Made by a program: the position numbers and the translations under genes
In this document: piece by piece, positions 37,992 to 46,671 of the stretch
Layout of the letters: every line of letters begins with the position of its first letter
How positions within the stretch are numbered: position 1 is the stretch's first letter
The notes under the pieces: model-generated
The model's database searches: none
Told to the model about the DNA's origin: nothing
What the model saw: the letters and a program-made list of their open reading frames with translations, nothing else
Assembly: GCF_029714325.1 (NCBI RefSeq)
Contig: NZ_CP121666.1
Location: 2,790,001-2,854,000 of the forward strand
Direction of reading: 5' to 3'
Length of the DNA: 64,000 nucleotides
Origin: Bradyrhizobium sp. CB1717
GTDB taxonomy: Bacteria > Pseudomonadota > Alphaproteobacteria > Rhizobiales > Xanthobacteraceae

Positions 37992-38435
37992 ATGAAGATC
38001 ATTTTTTGCGCCGCATTGGCGGCGGCGATCGCATTGCCTTCCGGCGGAGCCTACGCGCAAGGCAAGACCGCGCCCAAGGACGCCAAGCTCTATTTCATCA
38101 GCCCGCGTGACGGGCAGAAGGTTCGCGGTGCATTCTGGGTCCGGTTCGGCTTGCGCAACATGGGCGTGACGCATGCCGGCGACGACTACCAGAACGCCGG
38201 CCATCATCATTTGCTGGTCGACGTGAACGATCCCATCGATCCCAAGGAGCCAATTCCGCAGGACAAGTCGCATCTGCACTTCGGCGCCGGGCAGACCGAA
38301 ACCCAGCTCGAACTTGCACCCGGAACGCACACGCTGCAACTGGTGCTCGGCGACGCCAAGCACTATCCGTTCGAGCCGCCCATCGTGTCCGAGAAGATCA
38401 CCATACGCGTCAGGCAACCAGTTGCCGGCAAGTGA
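37992..38435 (+). CDS. Exported DUF4399 protein
   Basis: This 147-residue protein has a signal peptide (MKIIFCAALAAAIALPSGGAYA) and a DUF4399 domain: AKLYFISPRDGQKV, GVTHAGDDYQNAGHHHLLVD with a His cluster, KSHLHFGAGQTET and LAPGTHTLQLVLGDAKHYPF. The function is unknown; the conserved His residues suggest metal binding. It follows the cyclase gene by 17 bp on the same strand, and its stop codon directly abuts that of korB in the palindrome TGATCA. Confidence 0.85.
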   Translation: MKIIFCAALAAAIALPSGGAYAQGKTAPKDAKLYFISPRDGQKVRGAFWVRFGLRNMGVTHAGDDYQNAGHHHLLVDVNDPIDPKEPIPQDKSHLHFGAGQTETQLELAPGTHTLQLVLGDAKHYPFEPPIVSEKITIRVRQPVAGK

Positions 38436-39491
38436 TCAGCGCAGGCTGGCGTTGATCTTGTCCAGCACCGCCGAGCCCGGGCAGAGCGTGTCCGCTTCCA
38501 GCGTGTTGAGCGGGGTCTCGATCGTGTTGAGGTGCTCGTGCAGGTCCTCCGCGTCGGGGTCGACATAGAGCAGGCCGGTGACGATCTGGCCCTTGGCGGC
38601 GTGTTTCGCGAGGAAGGTCTGAGCGCCGAGACGATCGTGCGGATCGTAGTCCGCGTCGATCTTGCGCAGCGCGATCTTGCTGCCGTCATGCTGCTCGACC
38701 ACCTGCACCGTGCCCGGCGCGTAGTCCACCGCGATCGGATCGCGGCCGACCAGCACGTCGAGCCGGTTCACGGCGTCATTGTGCTCGCGGACATAGTCGA
38801 AGCTCTTGGTCGAGCCGGCGTGGTTGTTGAAGGCGATGCAGGGGCTGATGACGTCGATGAAGGACGCGCCCTTGTGGCCGATCGCGGCTGCGATCAGCGG
38901 CACCAGCTGGCTCTTGTCGCCGGAGAACGAGCGCGCCACGAAGGTTGCGCCGAGCTGCAGCGCGATCGCGACGAGGTCGATGGCGTTGTCGGTGTTGGTG
39001 ACGCCCTTTTTGCTCTTCGAGCCGCGGTCGGCGGTGGCCGAGAACTGGCCCTTGGTCAGGCCGTAGACGCCGTTGTTCTCGACGATATAGGTCATGTTGA
39101 CGCCGCGCCGGATCGAATGCGCGAACTGGCCGAACCCGATCGAGGCGGAATCGCCGTCGCCGGAGACGCCGAGATAGATCAGGTCGCGGTTGGCGAGGTT
39201 GGCGCCGGTGAGCACGCTGGGCATTCGCCCGTGCACGGAGTTGAAGCCGTGCGAATTGCCGAGGAAATAGTCCGGCGTCTTCGACGAGCAGCCGATGCCG
39301 GAGATCTTCGCCACCCGATGCGGCTCGATCGAGAGCTCGTAGCAGGCCTCGATGATCGAGGCCGTGATCGAATCGTGGCCGCAGCCTGCGCACAGCGTCG
39401 AGATCTTGCCCTCGTAGTCGCGATGCGTGTAGCCGAGCTCGTTCTTCTTCAGGCCCGGATGATGAAATTTCGGCTTGGCAATATAGGTCAT
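38436..39491 (-). CDS. korB: 2-oxoacid:acceptor oxidoreductase, beta subunit (KorB-like)
   Basis: The beta subunit binds thiamine diphosphate and an Fe-S cluster in enzymes that oxidatively decarboxylate 2-oxoacids to acyl-CoA. The 351-residue protein has LCAGCGHDS with the CxxC ligands near residue 34, ISGIGCSSKTPDYF, and the TPP motif GDGDSASIG followed by ENNGVYGLTKGQ. It overlaps korA by 4 bp and is third in the order korC-korA-korB. 2-Oxoglutarate is the likely substrate from family resemblance; pyruvate cannot be excluded. Confidence 0.88.
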   Translation of the reverse strand: MTYIAKPKFHHPGLKKNELGYTHRDYEGKISTLCAGCGHDSITASIIEACYELSIEPHRVAKISGIGCSSKTPDYFLGNSHGFNSVHGRMPSVLTGANLANRDLIYLGVSGDGDSASIGFGQFAHSIRRGVNMTYIVENNGVYGLTKGQFSATADRGSKSKKGVTNTDNAIDLVAIALQLGATFVARSFSGDKSQLVPLIAAAIGHKGASFIDVISPCIAFNNHAGSTKSFDYVREHNDAVNRLDVLVGRDPIAVDYAPGTVQVVEQHDGSKIALRKIDADYDPHDRLGAQTFLAKHAAKGQIVTGLLYVDPDAEDLHEHLNTIETPLNTLEADTLCPGSAVLDKINASLR

Positions 39492-41335
39492 GACACGGCC
39501 TTGCGGAGCGGGGTCACCTTGAGGTGATCCTGGTGGTCGCCAATGGCTTTTGCGATGTAGCGGGCGGTAATCGGTGAGCCGTCGTAGTGCACGATCGGAA
39601 CGAGCCGGACGGGATCGATGCCGTTCTCGTTGACGATGAGTTGGCGGAGCTGGCTGTCGCGGTTCTGCTCGACGACATAGACGAAGTCGTGCTCGGCGAG
39701 GAAGCTCGCCACGCTCGAATGGAACGGGAAGGCGCGGATGCGCAGGCGATCGAGCTGATGGCCGCGCGTCTCCAGCAGGCCGATCGCTTCGTCCATCGCC
39801 GGTGAGGTCGAGCCGAAATAGATCACGCCATACTTGGTCGGCCGTTCCGCATTGGCCTGCAGCGGCCGCGGCACCAGATCCTGCGCGGTCTCGAACTTGC
39901 GCACCAGGCGCTGCATGTTGTCGGCATAGACGGTGCCTTCCTCCGAGTACCGCGCATAGCGGTCGCGCGAGGTGCCGCGGGTGAAATAGGAGCCCTTGGT
40001 CGGATGTGTGCCGGGATAGGTGCGATAGGGGATGCCGTCGCCGTCGACGTCGAGATAGCGGCCGAAGTCGCGGCCTTCTTCCAGCATCTCCGCCGTCATG
40101 ATCTTGCCGCGGTCATATTGCCGGGCGTCATCCCACTTCAGCGGACGGCAGAGCCGGTGGTTCATGCCGATGTCGAGGTCGAGCATCAGGAAGATCGTGG
40201 TCTGGAGACGCTCGGCGAGATCGAAGGCGGCCGCCGCGAATTCGAACGCTTCGGCCGGATCTTCCGGGAACAGCAGCACATGCTTGGTGTCGCCATGCGA
40301 GGCATAGGCGCAGGCGATGATGTCGCATTGCTGGGTGCGGGTCGGCATGCCCGTGGAGGGGCCGGCGCGCTGGATGTTCATGATCACGGCCGGAATCTCG
40401 GCGAAATAGGAGAGGCCGATGAACTCCGTCATCAGGGAGATGCCGGGGCCCGAGGTTGCAGTGAAGGCGCGTGCGCCGTTCCAGGAGGCGCCGATGACGA
40501 TGCCGATCGAGGCCAGCTCGTCCTCGCCCTGCACGATGGCGTATTTCGCCTTGCCGGTCTCCGGATCGTGCCGGTACTTCTGGCAATGGGCGGTGAAGGC
40601 CTCCGCCACCGACGAGGACGGCGTGATCGGATACCACGCGCACACGGTGGCACCGCCATAGACCGCGCCGAGCGCGGCGGCGCTGTTGCCCTCGATGAAG
40701 ATGCGGTCGCCGACCTTGTCGGACTTCTTCACCCTGAGCCCGATCGGGCATTTCAGATTCTGCAGCGCCCAGTCGCGGCCGAGATGCAGCGCGTGGACGT
40801 TGGAGGAGAGCAGCTTCTCCTTGCTCTTGTACTGCTCGCCGATCAGCTGCTCGATCAGCTTCGGGTCCATGTCGAGCAATGCCGACAGCGCGCCCAAATA
40901 GATGATGTTCTTGAACAGCTGGCGCTGGCGCGGATCTGTATAGGTCGAGTTGGTGATCGCGGTGAGCGGCACGCCGATCACGGTGATGTCGTCGCGAAAC
41001 TTGGTCGACGGCATCGGCTTGGTGGAATCGTAGAACAGGTAGCCGCCGGGCTCGATGCCGGCGACGTCCTTGTCCCAGGTCTGCGGGTTCATCGCCACCA
41101 TCATGTCGACGCCGCCGCGGGCGCCGAGATGGCCGTCTTCCGTCACGCGCACCTCGTACCAGGTCGGCAGGCCCTGGATGTTGGATGGGAAGATGTTGCG
41201 CGGAGACACCGGCACGCCATGGCGCAGGATCGCACGCGCGAACATCTCGTTGGCGCTGGCCGAGCCCGAGCCGTTGACGTTGGCGAAACGGACGACGAAG
41301 TCGTTTACGCTGCTGATCGGCTTTTTGTCGGACAT
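39488..41335 (-). CDS. korA: 2-oxoacid:acceptor oxidoreductase, gamma-alpha fused subunit (KorA-like)
   Basis: This 615-residue protein fuses an N-terminal gamma domain (residues about 10-190, with ANVNGSGSASANEMFARAI and LGARGGVDMMVAMNPQTW) to the alpha subunit (about 200-560, with NSAAALGAVYGGATVCAWYPITPSSS, GEDELASIGIVIGASWNGARA and TSGPGISLM), as in two-subunit KorAB enzymes. The ATG at 41335 lies inside korC (31-bp overlap), and its stop overlaps the korB start, so all three are coupled. The role is oxidative decarboxylation of a 2-oxoacid, probably 2-oxoglutarate. Confidence 0.9.
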   Translation of the reverse strand: MSDKKPISSVNDFVVRFANVNGSGSASANEMFARAILRHGVPVSPRNIFPSNIQGLPTWYEVRVTEDGHLGARGGVDMMVAMNPQTWDKDVAGIEPGGYLFYDSTKPMPSTKFRDDITVIGVPLTAITNSTYTDPRQRQLFKNIIYLGALSALLDMDPKLIEQLIGEQYKSKEKLLSSNVHALHLGRDWALQNLKCPIGLRVKKSDKVGDRIFIEGNSAAALGAVYGGATVCAWYPITPSSSVAEAFTAHCQKYRHDPETGKAKYAIVQGEDELASIGIVIGASWNGARAFTATSGPGISLMTEFIGLSYFAEIPAVIMNIQRAGPSTGMPTRTQQCDIIACAYASHGDTKHVLLFPEDPAEAFEFAAAAFDLAERLQTTIFLMLDLDIGMNHRLCRPLKWDDARQYDRGKIMTAEMLEEGRDFGRYLDVDGDGIPYRTYPGTHPTKGSYFTRGTSRDRYARYSEEGTVYADNMQRLVRKFETAQDLVPRPLQANAERPTKYGVIYFGSTSPAMDEAIGLLETRGHQLDRLRIRAFPFHSSVASFLAEHDFVYVVEQNRDSQLRQLIVNENGIDPVRLVPIVHYDGSPITARYIAKAIGDHQDHLKVTPLRKAVS

Positions 41336-43104
41336 GTCGAACCTGCGTGGGTCATATCGATGAAATATTTCTGCATGTCCCAGGCTCCGGTGGGACAGCG
41401 CTCGGCGCACAGCCCGCAATGCAGGCAGACATCCTCGTCCTTCACCATCACGCGCCCGGTCTTGAGATCGGACGAGACGTAGAGGTCCTGGTCCGGGCGC
41501 GGCGAGGGCGCCTTCAGGCGCTGGCGCAGATCGTCTTCCTCACCATTGTCGGTGAAGGTGATGCAGTCCATCGGGCAGATGTCGGCGCAGGCGTCGCACT
41601 CGATGCAGAGCGAGGTCGAGAACACGGTCTGGACGTCGCAGTTCAGGCAGCGCTCGGCTTCGCCCAGCGCGAGCTTGACGTCGTAGCCAAGCTCGACCTC
41701 GGCGCGGATGTCCTTCAGCGCGATGACCTTGTCGCGATGCGGCACCTTGAAGCGCTTGTCGTTGGAGATGTCGTTGTCATAGCTCCATTCGTGGATGCCC
41801 ATCTTCTGCGAGGAGATTTGCACCTCCGGCAGCGGGCGCTCGGTGATGTCCTCGCCCGACAGCATCTTGTGGATCGACAATGCGGCGTCATGGCCGTGTG
41901 CCACCGCCCAGATGATGTTCTTCGGCCCGAACGCGGCGTCGCCGCCGAAGAACACTTTCGGGTTGGTCGAGACGAACGTCTTCGGATCGACCTTCGGCAT
42001 GTGCCATTTGTCGAACTCGATGCCGCAATCCTGCTCGATCCAGGGAAAGGCGTTCTCCTGCCCGACCGCGACCAGCACGTCATCGCAGGGAATGGTCTGA
42101 TCGGGGTCGCCCGAAGGCACCAGATTGCGGCGGCCTTTGGCGTCGTATTCGGCTTTGACGTGCTGGAAGCTGACGCCGATCAGCTTGCCGGCGACATGCT
42201 TGAAGGCAACCGGCACCATGTAGTTGAGGATCGGGATATCCTCGTGGAGCGCGTCTTCCTTCTCCCAGGGCGAGGCCTTCATCTCCTCGAAGCCGGAACG
42301 CACGACCACCGTGACCTTCTCGCCGCCGAGCCGGCGCGCGGTGCGGCAGCAATCCATCGCGGTGTTGCCGCCGCCGAGCACGATGACGCGCTTTCCGATC
42401 TTGTCGACATGGCCGAACGACACGTTGGCCAGCCACTCGATGCCGATATGGATGTTCGCGGCGGCCTCTTTTCGGCCGGGGATGTCGAGCTCGCGGCCGC
42501 GCGGCGCGCCGGAGCCGACGAAGATCGCGTCAAACTTGTCTGCGAGCAGCGACTTCATGCTCTCGATGCGATGGCCGCCCTTGAAGTCGACGCCGAGACC
42601 CAGGATGTAGCCGGTCTCCTCGTCGATCACGGAATTGGGCAGGCGGAATTTCGGGATCTGCGAGCGCATCATGCCGCCGGCTTCGGGGTCGCCATCGAAC
42701 ACGGTGCAGTGATAACCGAGCGGCGCGAGATCGCGCGCCACGGTGAGCGAGGCCGGGCCGCCGCCTACAAGGGCAACACGCTTGCCGTTCTTCGGTGAGG
42801 GCTTCGGCAGGCGCTGCTTGATGTCGTCCTTGAAGTCGGCGGCGACGCGCTTGAGGCGGCAGATCGCGACCGGATTGTCCTCGACGCGTCCGCGGCGGCA
42901 CGCCGGTTCGCATGGACGATCGCAGGTGCGTCCCAGAATTCCGGGAAACACGTTCGATTTCCAGTTGATCATATAGGCGTCGCTGTAGCGCCCTTGTGCG
43001 ATCAGTCGGATGTATTCGGGAACCGGGGTGTGTGCAGGACAGGCCCACTGGCAATCGACTACTTTGTGAAAGTAGTCGGGGGCCGCGATATCGGTCGGTT
43101 TCAT
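41305..43104 (-). CDS. korC: FAD/NAD(P) Fe-S oxidoreductase subunit (GltD-like, KorC-like)
   Basis: This 599-residue flavoprotein resembles the glutamate synthase small subunit. N-terminal Cys motifs (CQWACPAHTP; RTCDRPCEPACRRG) form Fe-S sites, VALVGGGPASLTVARDLAPLGY binds FAD, VIVLGGGNTAMDCCRTARRLG binds NAD(P), and the C-terminus adds a 2[4Fe-4S] ferredoxin module (CIECDACADICPMDC and CLHCGLCAERCP). With korAB behind it, the set matches the three-subunit 2-oxoglutarate:NADP oxidoreductase described in Azoarcus, where such a subunit links the oxidation to NAD(P). Direction of electron flow here is inferred. Confidence 0.85.
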   Translation of the reverse strand: MKPTDIAAPDYFHKVVDCQWACPAHTPVPEYIRLIAQGRYSDAYMINWKSNVFPGILGRTCDRPCEPACRRGRVEDNPVAICRLKRVAADFKDDIKQRLPKPSPKNGKRVALVGGGPASLTVARDLAPLGYHCTVFDGDPEAGGMMRSQIPKFRLPNSVIDEETGYILGLGVDFKGGHRIESMKSLLADKFDAIFVGSGAPRGRELDIPGRKEAAANIHIGIEWLANVSFGHVDKIGKRVIVLGGGNTAMDCCRTARRLGGEKVTVVVRSGFEEMKASPWEKEDALHEDIPILNYMVPVAFKHVAGKLIGVSFQHVKAEYDAKGRRNLVPSGDPDQTIPCDDVLVAVGQENAFPWIEQDCGIEFDKWHMPKVDPKTFVSTNPKVFFGGDAAFGPKNIIWAVAHGHDAALSIHKMLSGEDITERPLPEVQISSQKMGIHEWSYDNDISNDKRFKVPHRDKVIALKDIRAEVELGYDVKLALGEAERCLNCDVQTVFSTSLCIECDACADICPMDCITFTDNGEEDDLRQRLKAPSPRPDQDLYVSSDLKTGRVMVKDEDVCLHCGLCAERCPTGAWDMQKYFIDMTHAGSTCPTKSRSAA

Positions 43105-43345
43105 TCCTACCCTGTCCGCGCAGGCCCAAAGACCCCCGCGGCCTTTTCTTGAGCTTGGCGAGCGCTTTAGCGCGCTTCGATCCGGTTTCTGAATGACGTC
43201 ATTGGGTTAGCTTATTAGAACCATTCCGAAGCACAACGGCAAATTTGGGTGATCACCGCCTTTCATGGGAGCTGCGCGTACACAGCATTAACGCGCCGCG
43301 CGCAGCAATGCGGCGGTGCAATATGTTGCAATGCGGATGGCTGCT

Positions 43346-44023
43346 TCAGCCGTGCGCGATATCGCTCTTCGCGAGGTCCCACATCAGGCAGTAGGTGCCG
43401 ACCGAGACCGGAAGCGGGAAGGGAGATGCGGCGGGACCGGTAAAGCGCTCGGCGATGACAGCCGAGACTGCGCCGACGTGGGTGCCGTCGATCAGCACGA
43501 ACCAGTCGCGCGCGCCCTCGTTGCGCATCGCCGGCATTCCCGCCGTCACGCCCGACAATTCGGGCTCACTCTCGAGCAGATGCATCGAGATGATGCCGGC
43601 GTGCTTTTCCAGTGCCAGCTTTTCTTGCAGTGCATCACGCCACGGTGCGGCATTGTCGGGCGTCGGCCGCAGCCGCACCACGCCGAGCGCCGTCCCACGC
43701 CCGGTGCCATTGCTGATCGTGATGCGCGCGACCACGCGCAGCATGTCCTTGAAACGCGCCATGGTCTGCCGTGACCAGTCGGTCGGATTGGCGAGCCGCG
43801 CCTTGTAGGCGGGGCTGTCGAGCACGTCGAGCGTCGCGGTCGAATAGAGGCAGAGATACTTTGGATTGGCGGCGTGCGCGACATAGCGCCGCGCTTCCAG
43901 GAAACCCTCGATCGCGACGCGCTCTTCCAGATGCTCGCGATCGTACCAGCGATTGAACTCGGCCTCATCTGAAGCGTCGATGTTCATCGACGTCAGCAGC
44001 ATGCCTTTCCCGGCGAGCGGCAT
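43346..44023 (-). CDS. Hypothetical protein, EthD/ABM-like fold suspected
   Basis: This 225-residue cytosolic protein has two similar-looking halves: an N-terminal segment EAEFNRWYDREHLEERVAI-EGFLEARRY, typical of dimeric alpha-beta barrel (EthD/DUF4286-like) domains, and a C-terminal segment with ALEKHAGIISMHLLESEPEL. I cannot name a precise family. The ATG at 44023 has AAGGAC at a good distance; the frame is open to 44107 but that part overlaps an intergenic repeat. It lies downstream of pip, separated by about 145 bp. Confidence 0.6.
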   Translation of the reverse strand: MPLAGKGMLLTSMNIDASDEAEFNRWYDREHLEERVAIEGFLEARRYVAHAANPKYLCLYSTATLDVLDSPAYKARLANPTDWSRQTMARFKDMLRVVARITISNGTGRGTALGVVRLRPTPDNAAPWRDALQEKLALEKHAGIISMHLLESEPELSGVTAGMPAMRNEGARDWFVLIDGTHVGAVSAVIAERFTGPAASPFPLPVSVGTYCLMWDLAKSDIAHG

Positions 44024-44109
44024 TGTTCTTGTCCTTCCCATTCCAACCCTCATGGTGAGGAGGCGCGTCGGCGCCGTCTCGAACCATGAAGGCCCCCGCT
44101 GCAGCATCT

Positions 44110-44160
44110 CGGCCTTTCATCCTTCGAGACGCGCGCGAAGGGCGCTCCTCAGGATGAGGG
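44110..44160. repeat. Fragment of a second intergenic repeat family
   Basis: TTTCATCCTTCGAGACGCGC followed by GAAGGGCGCTCCTCAGGATGAGG resembles parts of the 128-bp element at 51506-51633 (shared TCATCCTTCGAG and CCTCAGGATGA). Internal inverted symmetry (TCATCCT/AGGATGA) suggests a small hairpin that could end the pqq-pip transcript. Confidence 0.5.
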
Positions 44161-44169
44161 GATAGATCC

Positions 44170-45156
44170 TTATCGCGGAATCTTCGAAGCAAGATCCGCG
44201 ATCGACTTCATGACCGCGTCCCTTACGCCGCCATCATAGAGCGAATGCCCGGCTTCTTCCACGATGCGAATCTCGGAACCGGGCCAGACTCCTGCAAGCG
44301 CGTGCGATGTCTCGGGCGGGCACAAGAGGTCATAGCGACCCTGGACGATGATGCCGGGAATGCCTTCGAGCATCCCCGCATTCTGCAGCAGCTGGTCTGC
44401 GGTCATGAAGCTGTCGTTGAGGAAGTAATGCGCTTCCATGAACGGGGTCGCCGGCAATGTGCGCCAGACGTTCAGCGCGGCGAGGTCGAGCCGTGTCTTT
44501 GCAGGCTTGTGCTCGGACAAGATGCGCTCGGTGTCGTGCCAGGCCTTCGCCGACGGGCCATGCACGGCCGGGTCGGTATCGAGGATACGGCGCCAACAGG
44601 CGTCGACCGGCTGGTCGCGCTCTTCTAGCGGCAGCACGCTGAGGAAGTCCTCGTACAGCGCAGGATAGAATTGCGACAGGCGCGTCGTGAAGGCCGTCAC
44701 GACCTCGGCCCGCGTGCCCAGGAAGGTTGCGCGGAGCGCGAGACCTAAGACGCGCTCGGGATGCGCCTCTGCATACGCCAGCGCCAGCGTCGCGCCCCAG
44801 GAGCCGCCGACCACCAACCAGCGCTCAAAGCCGAACTTCTCACGGATCTTCTCCATGTCCGCGACCAGGTGCGCCGTGGTGTTGTGCTCGCGCGAGCCCT
44901 TGGGCCGGCTGCGGCCGCAGCCGCGCTGGTCGAACAGAACGGCGCAGAAACGGTCGGGATCGAACAGCCGGCGATGGTCGGGCTGGCAGCCGCTGCCAGG
45001 CCCGCCGTGCAGGTAGACCGCAGGGATGCCGTCGGCGCGGCCGACGCTCTCGACATAGAGCTCATGGCCGTCGCCGACATCGAGCATGTCGGAGGTCAGC
45101 GGCGCAAAGGGGTCGGCACGCCTGACCGCTGTGCCTGCGTCGGCGTCAGGCGTCAT
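44170..45156 (-). CDS. pip: Proline iminopeptidase (alpha/beta hydrolase)
   Basis: Pip removes N-terminal proline from peptides. The 328-residue protein has the oxyanion segment HGGPGSGC (50-57), DQRGCGRSRP, the nucleophile Ser119 in VVGGSWGATLALAYA, and the catalytic His in EEAGHSLYDGG near the C-terminus, which together are diagnostic of the S33 proline iminopeptidase family. The ATG at 45156 overlaps the end of pqqE by 11 bp, so it is translated with the pqq operon. That coupling suggests, but does not prove, a link to PqqA peptide turnover. Confidence 0.9.
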   Translation of the reverse strand: MTPDADAGTAVRRADPFAPLTSDMLDVGDGHELYVESVGRADGIPAVYLHGGPGSGCQPDHRRLFDPDRFCAVLFDQRGCGRSRPKGSREHNTTAHLVADMEKIREKFGFERWLVVGGSWGATLALAYAEAHPERVLGLALRATFLGTRAEVVTAFTTRLSQFYPALYEDFLSVLPLEERDQPVDACWRRILDTDPAVHGPSAKAWHDTERILSEHKPAKTRLDLAALNVWRTLPATPFMEAHYFLNDSFMTADQLLQNAGMLEGIPGIIVQGRYDLLCPPETSHALAGVWPGSEIRIVEEAGHSLYDGGVRDAVMKSIADLASKIPR

Positions 45157-46339
45157 TCTCGGATTCCAGGGTGCCGCCGGCGAAGTTGCGGTAGAGGAAG
45201 CGGTTGGTCTCGCCCTCGGCCTCGCGCTCGGCCTGCTTGAAGATGGTCTCGTGCAGTGGCGACAGCGCGCAGGCCGGATCGGTGTTGGCGGCATCGCCCG
45301 TCAGCGCAAAGGCCTGGCAGCGGCAGCCGCCGAAATCGATCTCGCGGAATTCGCAAGACTTGCACGGCTCCTTCATCCAGCCGGTGCCGCGATAGCGGTT
45401 GAAGGCCTCGGAGTTCTGCCAGATCCAGGCGATCGAATGGTTGGAGCGCACCGATTCGAAATCGAGCCCGGTGATGCTCTCGGCGGCGTGGCAGGGCAGC
45501 ACCTTGCCGGCGGGCGAGATGTTGAAGAACTGCCGGCCCCAGCCGCCCATGCACTTCTTCGGCCGCAATGCGTAATAGTCGGGAACGACGTAGTCGATGG
45601 TCAGCCGGCCCTTCAGCCGCTCGCGCGCCTCCTCGACGAGGCGGGTGCACTCATCGAGCTGCGCCACGGTCGGCATCAAGGCGGCGCGGTTCTTCAGCGC
45701 CCAGCCGTAATATTGGACATTGGCGACCTCGAGCCGGTCGGCATCGAGATCGATCGCCATCTGGATGACGTCAGGAAGCTGGTGCAGGTTCTGCCGGTGC
45801 ATCACCGCGTTCACGGTGAGCGGCAGGTCGAGCTCGCGCGTCCATTTCGCGACTTCGAGCTTCTTGCGATGGCCGTTCTTGTAGCCGGCGACGCGATCGG
45901 CAAGGCCTTCCTCGACGCCCTGGAAGGAGATCTGCACATGGCAGAGCCCGGCGTCGGCGAGATCGCTGAGCTTGTCGCGCGTCAGCAGCACCGCCGAGGT
46001 GATGAGATTGGTGTAGAGACCGGCGTCGCTGGCATGCTTCACCAGCTCGACGAGATCTTTCCGCGCCGTGGGCTCGCCGCCGGAGAAATGCACCTGGAGT
46101 ACGCCGATCTCGGCGAGCTCACTCAGCACTTTCTTCCACTCGTCCGTCGTCAGCTCCTTGCCCGAGCGATCGAGCTCAACGGGATTCGAGCAGTAGGGGC
46201 ATTGCAGCGGGCAGCGATGCGTGATCTCCAGCAGCACCGCGAGCGGAATCCCAAAAGTCTCCGCCGTCGAGCGCTGCTTCTCCAGCACCGCGAGGCTGTC
46301 GCTCATCCCGGGCGGGATGTTGCCGAGCACGTCGCTCAT
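45146..46339 (-). CDS. pqqE: PqqA peptide cyclase PqqE (radical SAM)
   Basis: PqqE forms the carbon-carbon bond between the Glu and Tyr side chains of PqqA, the first step of pyrroloquinoline quinone synthesis. The 397-residue protein has the radical SAM cluster Cys43-x3-Cys47-x2-Cys50 (HRCPLQCPYC), FSGGEPTARKD, and a C-terminal SPASM region with CMGGWGRQF, LPCHAAESI and CKSCEFREIDFGGCRCQAF for auxiliary clusters. It overlaps pqqD by 4 bp and pip by 11 bp. Confidence 0.97.
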   Translation of the reverse strand: MSDVLGNIPPGMSDSLAVLEKQRSTAETFGIPLAVLLEITHRCPLQCPYCSNPVELDRSGKELTTDEWKKVLSELAEIGVLQVHFSGGEPTARKDLVELVKHASDAGLYTNLITSAVLLTRDKLSDLADAGLCHVQISFQGVEEGLADRVAGYKNGHRKKLEVAKWTRELDLPLTVNAVMHRQNLHQLPDVIQMAIDLDADRLEVANVQYYGWALKNRAALMPTVAQLDECTRLVEEARERLKGRLTIDYVVPDYYALRPKKCMGGWGRQFFNISPAGKVLPCHAAESITGLDFESVRSNHSIAWIWQNSEAFNRYRGTGWMKEPCKSCEFREIDFGGCRCQAFALTGDAANTDPACALSPLHETIFKQAEREAEGETNRFLYRNFAGGTLESENDA

Positions 46340-46647
46340 GACGTTTTCTCCCGGGCCTCGGTGAGGAAGCCCTTGTCGGCGAGATCCTGCAGCATGGCGA
46401 TGACGTCGGTGAGGATCGCCTCGCGCGGTGCGGCGTATTTCGCGGCCAATTGATCGGCGACGTCGCCGACATTGCGCTCGCCGTCGCAGAGCTGCAGGAC
46501 TTCGACTGCGATCTCGTCCGGCGCCAGCACCCGCTCCGGCGCCAGGATCACCCAGACTTGTCGCGTCTCGTCATATTTCAGCTTGGCATGCCGCGGCAGC
46601 ACGGGGCGGCTTGCCTCGCTGACGCTGATGTTCCGCGGCCCGGCCAT
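46336..46647 (-). CDS. pqqD: PqqA-binding chaperone PqqD
   Basis: PqqD binds the PqqA peptide and presents it to PqqE. The 103-residue protein has the family core RPVLPRHAKLKYDETRQVWV-I-LAPERVL and LCDGERNVGDVADQLAAKY. Here it is a separate gene, not fused to pqqC as in some methylotrophs. The ATG at 46647 has GAGGAG just upstream; it lies 24 bp after pqqC and its stop overlaps the pqqE start. Confidence 0.95.
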   Translation of the reverse strand: MAGPRNISVSEASRPVLPRHAKLKYDETRQVWVILAPERVLAPDEIAVEVLQLCDGERNVGDVADQLAAKYAAPREAILTDVIAMLQDLADKGFLTEAREKTS

Positions 46648-46671
46648 CGCTGCTCCTCTCAACTCGCCTAC

